A stretch of 64,000 bases of DNA from an uncultured beta proteobacterium. Its GTDB lineage: Bacteria > Pseudomonadota > Gammaproteobacteria > Burkholderiales > Burkholderiaceae_C. The stretch covers positions 1 through 64,000 of the forward strand of contig CAJAES010000078.1 in the NCBI GenBank assembly GCA_903938815.1, in the 5' to 3' direction. The notes below the pieces were generated by a model. The model was not told the origin of the DNA and did not search any database. It saw nothing but the letters and a program-made list of their open reading frames with translations. Made by a program: the position numbers and the translations under genes. Shown piece after piece: positions 59,820 through 64,000 of this stretch. The first letter of the stretch is position 1, and every line of letters begins with the position of its first letter.

Positions 59820-60788
59820 ATGAAGCTGAAGTCCACCCTGGCGCTGGCCGCCACCTTGGCGCTGGGCCTGCCCGCGCTGCCCGCCGCCGCCCAACAGAAG
59901 TTCATGACCATCGGCACCGGTGGCGTGACGGGCGTGTACTACGCCGCAGGCGGCGCCATCTGCCGCCTGGTCAACAAGGACCGCGCCAAGCACGGCATCC
60001 GCTGCTCGGTCGAATCCACCGGCGGCTCGGTCTTCAACGTCAACACCATCAAGGCCGGCGAACTGGACCTGGGCTTCACCCAATCCGACGTGCAGTACAA
60101 CGCGCTCAAGGGCGTGGGCCAGTTCAAGGACGCCGCCTACGGCGACCTGCGCGCCGTGTTCTCGGTGCATCCGGAGCCCTTCACGGTGCTGGCCCGCAAG
60201 GAAGCCGGCATCAAGAGCTTCGCCGACTTCAAGGGCAAGCGCTTCAACGTCGGCAACCCCGGCTCGGGCACGCGCGCTTCGCTAGAAGAGCTGATCGGCG
60301 CACTGGGCTGGAAGCTGACCGACTTCTCCCTGGCTTCCGAACTGAAGGCCGACGAGCATGGCCCGGCGCTGTGCGACGGCAAGATCGACGGCTTCTTCTA
60401 CGGCGTCGGCCACCCCAGCGCGAACATCCAGGACCCCACCACCTCCTGCGGCGCGCAGCTGGTGTCCATCACCGGCCCGGCCGTCGACAAGCTGATCGCC
60501 GACAAGCCCTACTACGCCAAGGCCACGATCCCGGGCGGCCTGTACCCGAACAACCCGAACGGCGCGCAGACCTACGGCGTGCTGGCCACGGTGGTCGCGT
60601 CCAGCAAGGTCTCCAACGAAACCGTCTACCAGGTCGTCAAGGCCGTGTTCGACAACTTCGACGAGTTCAAGAAGCTGCACCCGGCGCTGGCGAACCTGAC
60701 GCCTGAAGCCATGGTCAAGAACGGCAACTCGGCTCCGCTGCACGAAGGCGCCGTCAAGTACTACAAGGAAAAGGGCTGGATCAAGTAA
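59820..60788 (+). CDS. TAXI-family TRAP transporter solute-binding protein
   Basis: Periplasmic binding protein of 322 aa with signal peptide [48 protein letters not shown] is the TAXI hallmark, followed by the [13 protein letters not shown] and [16 protein letters not shown] ligand loops. Captures an anionic substrate, often glutamate-like or other dicarboxylate, for the fused permease downstream. Confidence 0.94.
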   Translation: MKLKSTLALAATLALGLPALPAAAQQKFMTIGTGGVTGVYYAAGGAICRLVNKDRAKHGIRCSVESTGGSVFNVNTIKAGELDLGFTQSDVQYNALKGVGQFKDAAYGDLRAVFSVHPEPFTVLARKEAGIKSFADFKGKRFNVGNPGSGTRASLEELIGALGWKLTDFSLASELKADEHGPALCDGKIDGFFYGVGHPSANIQDPTTSCGAQLVSITGPAVDKLIADKPYYAKATIPGGLYPNNPNGAQTYGVLATVVASSKVSNETVYQVVKAVFDNFDEFKKLHPALANLTPEAMVKNGNSAPLHEGAVKYYKEKGWIK

Positions 60789-60810
60789 TCCAGTTCCGCC
60801 GGCAGTACCA

Positions 60811-60837
60811 GGGGCGAAGCGCCACTTCGCCCCTTTT
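60811..60837 (+). terminator. Attenuating terminator between TRAP binding protein and permease
   Basis: GGGGCGAAG, loop CGCCA, CTTCGCCCC, then TTTT: a 9-bp stem and T-run. It lies inside the operon, 22 bases before the permease start, so it probably cuts expression of the permease relative to the abundant binding protein. Confidence 0.75.
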
Positions 60838-60859
60838 CATTTGGAAGTGAGGAGCGCAC

Positions 60860-63436
60860 ATGGCGACCGACCTGGAAAAGGCCCCTGAATCGCTGCAGAA
60901 ACTGGTGGCGGACACCGACACCGGCGGCCGCAAGCCGACGGGCGTCACTGCGGCCGTGATCTTCGCGGTCTCCATCGCCTGGGCGCTGTTCCAGCTCTGG
61001 TACGCCTCGCCGCTGCCCTTCACTTTCGGCTTCGGCATCCTCAACGACACCGAGGCCCGTGCGCTGCACCTGGGCTTCGCGCTCTTCCTGGCCTTCACGG
61101 CTTGGCCTGCGTTCAAGTCCTCACCGCGTGCCCATGTGCCGCTGGCCGACTGGGCGATGGCGCTCGTCGGCGCCTTCGCGGGCGCCTACCTGCTGCTCTT
61201 CTACGGTGAGCTGGCCACGCGGCCGGGCCAGCCGAACCTGCAGGACATCGTCATTGCCAGCGCTGGCCTGCTGCTGCTGCTGGAAGCCACCCGCCGCGCG
61301 GTCGGCTGGCCGATGTCGGTTCTGGCGGCCATCTTCATCGCATACGCGATGCTCGGCCCCTACATGCCCGACGTGATCTCGCACAAGGGCGCCAGCCTGA
61401 ACCGGCTGCTGTCGCACCTGTGGCTCACCACCGAAGGCGTCTACGGCATCGCGCTCGGCGTCTCCACCGGCGCCATATTTGTGTACGTGCTCTTCGGCAC
61501 GCTGCTCGACCGCGCGGGCGGCGGCAACTACATGATGCAGGTGAGCTTCGCGGCCCTGGGCCACCTGCGCGGCGGCCCGGCCAAGGTGGCCGTGGTGTCG
61601 TCGGCACTGAACGGCATGATCTCGGGCAGCTCGGTCAGCAACGTGGTCTCGGGCGGCATCTTCACCATTCCGCTGATGAAGAAGGCGGGCTACGGCGGCA
61701 TCAAGGCGGGCGCCATCGAGACCATGAGTTCGGTCAACGGCCAGATCATGCCGCCCGTGATGGGTGCGGCGGCGTTCCTGATGGTCGAGTACGTGGGCAT
61801 CCCCTACTCCGAGATCATCCGCAATGCCATCCTGCCGGCCACGCTGAGCTACATCGGCCTGCTGTACATCGTGCACCTCGAGGCACTGAAGATGGGCATG
61901 AACCCCATCATCGCGCGCGCGCCCAAGACCTGGAGCGAGGTCGCCACCCGCTTCGGGCTGGGCCTGTCGGGCAGCGCGGCCGTGGTGTGCGGGCTCTACT
62001 ACCTCTTCGCAGCCTTCAAGGCGATGCTGGGTGCTGCAGCGCCCTGGGCCATCGGCGCGGTGGTCCTGGTGCTGTACGGCATCAGCATCCAGCAGGCGGC
62101 GCGCAGCCCCGACCTGCCGGACGACATCGACATCGAGAACCCCAAGGCGCTGGACACCTGGCCCACGGTTCGGGCCGGCCTGCACTTCCTGATGCCCATC
62201 GGCACGCTGATCTGGTGCCTGATGGTCGAGGAGATGTCGCCGTCGCTGTCGGCCTTCTGGGCCATCGCGGTGCTCATCGTGCTGATGCTCACGCAGCGGC
62301 CGATGATCGCGCTGCTGCGCGGCCTGCCGTCGGGTGACTCGTGGATGATCGGTGCGCGGGAGGTGATCGGCGGCATGACCGACGGCTCGCGCAACATGAT
62401 CGGCATCGGCGTGGCAACGGCCACCGCCGGCATCATCGTCGGCGGCATCACGCTCACGGGCCTCGGGCTGCGCATGACGGAGTTCGTCGAGTTCGTCTCG
62501 CAGGGCAACGTGATGGTGATGCTGCTGTTCATCGCCTTCGTGTGCCTGGTGCTCGGCCTCGGGGTGCCCACCACGGCCAACTACGTGCTGGTGGCCACGC
62601 TGATGGCGCCGGTGGTGGTAGAGCTTGGCGCGCAGAGCGGGCTCGTGATTCCGCTGATCGCGGTGCACCTCTTCGTCTTCTACTACGGGATCATGGGTGA
62701 CATCACACCCCCCGTGGGGCTGGCCACCTTCGCGGCTGCAGCCATTTCCGGCGAGGACGCCATCAAGACCGGCATTCAAGGCAGCCTGTATGCGCTGCGC
62801 ACCGTCATCCTGCCGTTCATCTGGATCTTCAACCCGCAACTGCTGCTGCTGGAGATCGACTCGACCATCTCGCTGATCATCGTCATCGCCGGCTGCACGC
62901 TGGCGATGCTGCTGTTTTCCGCGCTCACGATGAACTGGCTGCGGGTGAAGATGGTGTGGTGGGAATTCGCGCTGGTCGCGGTGGCGGTTGCGCTGTTCTT
63001 CCGCCCCGATTTCTTCATGGACCGGATCGCCCCGGCCTACCAGAACGCCTCGCCCGCGCAGGTGCTGGACATCGCCCGCGACGCGCCGGACGGCGGCCGC
63101 ATGGTGATGGTGATTGCCGGCACCACGATCGAGGGCGACGACGTCGTCAAGACCGTGGCCCTGCGCCTGGGCGACCGGCCCGCCGAGGGTACGGCCGACG
63201 GCCGCAAGCGCCTCACGGAATCCGGCCTCACGCTGGTGACGCTGGGCGGAGAAACCCAGATCGCCCAGGTCAAGTTCGGCAGCCGCGCGCAGAAGAGCGG
63301 CTTCGAGCAAGGCTGGGCCGTGCAGACCCTCAAGATGCCGGCCGACCGCCCCGACCCGCACTGGTTCTACCTGCCCGCCCTGCTGCTGGCCAGCCTGGTG
63401 TGGTGGAACCAGGGCCGCAGGATGAAGACAGCATGA
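60860..63436 (+). CDS. TRAP transporter fused permease (4TM/12TM) with DUF3394 domain
   Basis: Protein of 858 aa that fuses the small and large TRAP permease domains. The small 4TM part is near residues 30-165 and the large 12TM DctM-like part at about 170-680, with GMISGSSVSNVVSGGIFTIPLMKKAGYG and GVPTTANYVLVATLM. The C-terminal domain (about 690-855), containing DFFMDRIAPAYQNASPAQ, matches DUF3394 of TAXI-associated permeases. Sodium- or proton-driven uptake. Stop overlaps the next ATG (ATGA). Confidence 0.93.
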   Translation: MATDLEKAPESLQKLVADTDTGGRKPTGVTAAVIFAVSIAWALFQLWYASPLPFTFGFGILNDTEARALHLGFALFLAFTAWPAFKSSPRAHVPLADWAMALVGAFAGAYLLLFYGELATRPGQPNLQDIVIASAGLLLLLEATRRAVGWPMSVLAAIFIAYAMLGPYMPDVISHKGASLNRLLSHLWLTTEGVYGIALGVSTGAIFVYVLFGTLLDRAGGGNYMMQVSFAALGHLRGGPAKVAVVSSALNGMISGSSVSNVVSGGIFTIPLMKKAGYGGIKAGAIETMSSVNGQIMPPVMGAAAFLMVEYVGIPYSEIIRNAILPATLSYIGLLYIVHLEALKMGMNPIIARAPKTWSEVATRFGLGLSGSAAVVCGLYYLFAAFKAMLGAAAPWAIGAVVLVLYGISIQQAARSPDLPDDIDIENPKALDTWPTVRAGLHFLMPIGTLIWCLMVEEMSPSLSAFWAIAVLIVLMLTQRPMIALLRGLPSGDSWMIGAREVIGGMTDGSRNMIGIGVATATAGIIVGGITLTGLGLRMTEFVEFVSQGNVMVMLLFIAFVCLVLGLGVPTTANYVLVATLMAPVVVELGAQSGLVIPLIAVHLFVFYYGIMGDITPPVGLATFAAAAISGEDAIKTGIQGSLYALRTVILPFIWIFNPQLLLLEIDSTISLIIVIAGCTLAMLLFSALTMNWLRVKMVWWEFALVAVAVALFFRPDFFMDRIAPAYQNASPAQVLDIARDAPDGGRMVMVIAGTTIEGDDVVKTVALRLGDRPAEGTADGRKRLTESGLTLVTLGGETQIAQVKFGSRAQKSGFEQGWAVQTLKMPADRPDPHWFYLPALLLASLVWWNQGRRMKTA

Positions 63437-64000
63437 CGCGCATCGCCCTGATCCACGCACTCTCGCATTCGCCGGGCCCCATCAACGAGGCCCTGGCCCG
63501 CGACTGGCCCGACGCCGAGCGCATGAACCTGCTCGACGACAGCCTGTCGGCCGACCTGGCCCGCACGGGCAGGCTCGATGCGCGCATGACGCAGCGCTTC
63601 ATGGCGCTGGCCGACTACGCGGTCGGCACCGGCGCGCACGGCATCCTGTTCACGTGCTCGGCCTTCGGGCCCTGCATCGAGGCCGTGGCGCGAAAGCACG
63701 TCACCATCCCGGTGCTCAAGCCCAACGAGGCCATGATCGACGAGGCTCTGGCCCTGGCCGGAGCCGACGGGCGCATCGGACTCGTGGCCACGTTCGCGCC
63801 GACGCTGCAGTCCATGCCGCCGGAGTTCCCGCCCGGGACGGCCTTGAAGACCGCGCTGGCCGACGGCGCCATGGCCGCGCTGAACCAGGGCGACCTGGCC
63901 ACGCACGACCGGCTGGCCGTCGAAGCCGCGCTGCGGCTGGCGGCGCAGGGCTGCACCGTGATCGCGCTCGCGCAGTTCAGCCTGGCCCGCGCGCGCGACG
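63433..64000 (+). CDS. Asp/Glu racemase-family protein (3' end outside window)
   Basis: First 189 residues of an Asp/Glu/hydantoin racemase-fold protein. C75 in LFTCSAFGPC is the expected first catalytic Cys. In the equivalent C-terminal strand (IALAQFSLARA) the second Cys position appears to be Ala180; C174 sits six residues earlier. So it may be a racemase-like decarboxylase or isomerase rather than a true racemase. Coupled to the permease gene. The frame is open at base 64000. Confidence 0.85.
   Translation, partial: MTRIALIHALSHSPGPINEALARDWPDAERMNLLDDSLSADLARTGRLDARMTQRFMALADYAVGTGAHGILFTCSAFGPCIEAVARKHVTIPVLKPNEAMIDEALALAGADGRIGLVATFAPTLQSMPPEFPPGTALKTALADGAMAALNQGDLATHDRLAVEAALRLAAQGCTVIALAQFSLARARD

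Overview
This is a GC-rich, gene-dense chromosomal window of 64 kb with about 60 protein genes and no gap over 300 bases. Gene content and order suggest a member of the Burkholderiales (Betaproteobacteria) of the Rubrivivax/Roseateles type. It combines the surE-pcm-nlpD-rpoS block, pstSCAB-phoU-phoBR, and bacteriochlorophyll genes with the regulators PpsR and PpaA/AerR. The genus assignment is inference. I saw no rRNA, tRNA, CRISPR array, insertion sequence or phage gene.

Layout. 1-6.5 kb: phosphate operon pstSCAB-phoU-phoB-phoR on the minus strand, with PhoB-type boxes shared with a divergent fasciclin lipoprotein gene. 7-18 kb: core housekeeping genes glmM, folP, ftsH, rlmE, yhbY, greA and carAB. 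18-27.6 kb: a heme-binding-like protein, a YccA-type membrane protein, rlmD, and a branched-chain-type ABC importer (livHMGF plus a binding protein) with an acyl-CoA ligase inside it. 27.7-31.4 kb: surE-pcm-nlpD-rpoS. 31.5-35.5 kb: a quinone oxidoreductase and a NarL-type two-component system.

35.5-42.1 kb: a small photosynthesis island read in one direction, ppaA-ppsR, then bchG, a PucC-like carrier, bchP, tspO and an 87-aa membrane protein, with start-stop overlaps from bchG to the end. It encodes the last two steps of bacteriochlorophyll a synthesis plus a redox/light regulatory pair. Two TGT-N12-ACA operators lie before bchG. No other photosynthesis gene is in the window, so the rest must be elsewhere or absent.

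42.3-51.5 kb: acyl-CoA and electron-transfer genes (scoAB, two thioesterases, ETF-ubiquinone oxidoreductase, a hydratase-like protein, an acyl-CoA synthetase) mixed with a PAS-LuxR regulator, a GST, YceH and an SDR. 51.6-55.7 kb: a diguanylate cyclase followed by a hybrid histidine kinase, both with helical-repeat N-termini. 55.7-57.5 kb: metY and a CoA-binding protein. 57.6-64 kb: an RpiR regulator, class III aminotransferase, TAXI-TRAP transporter and Asp/Glu-racemase-like enzyme, which looks like one uptake and catabolic operon cut by the window end.
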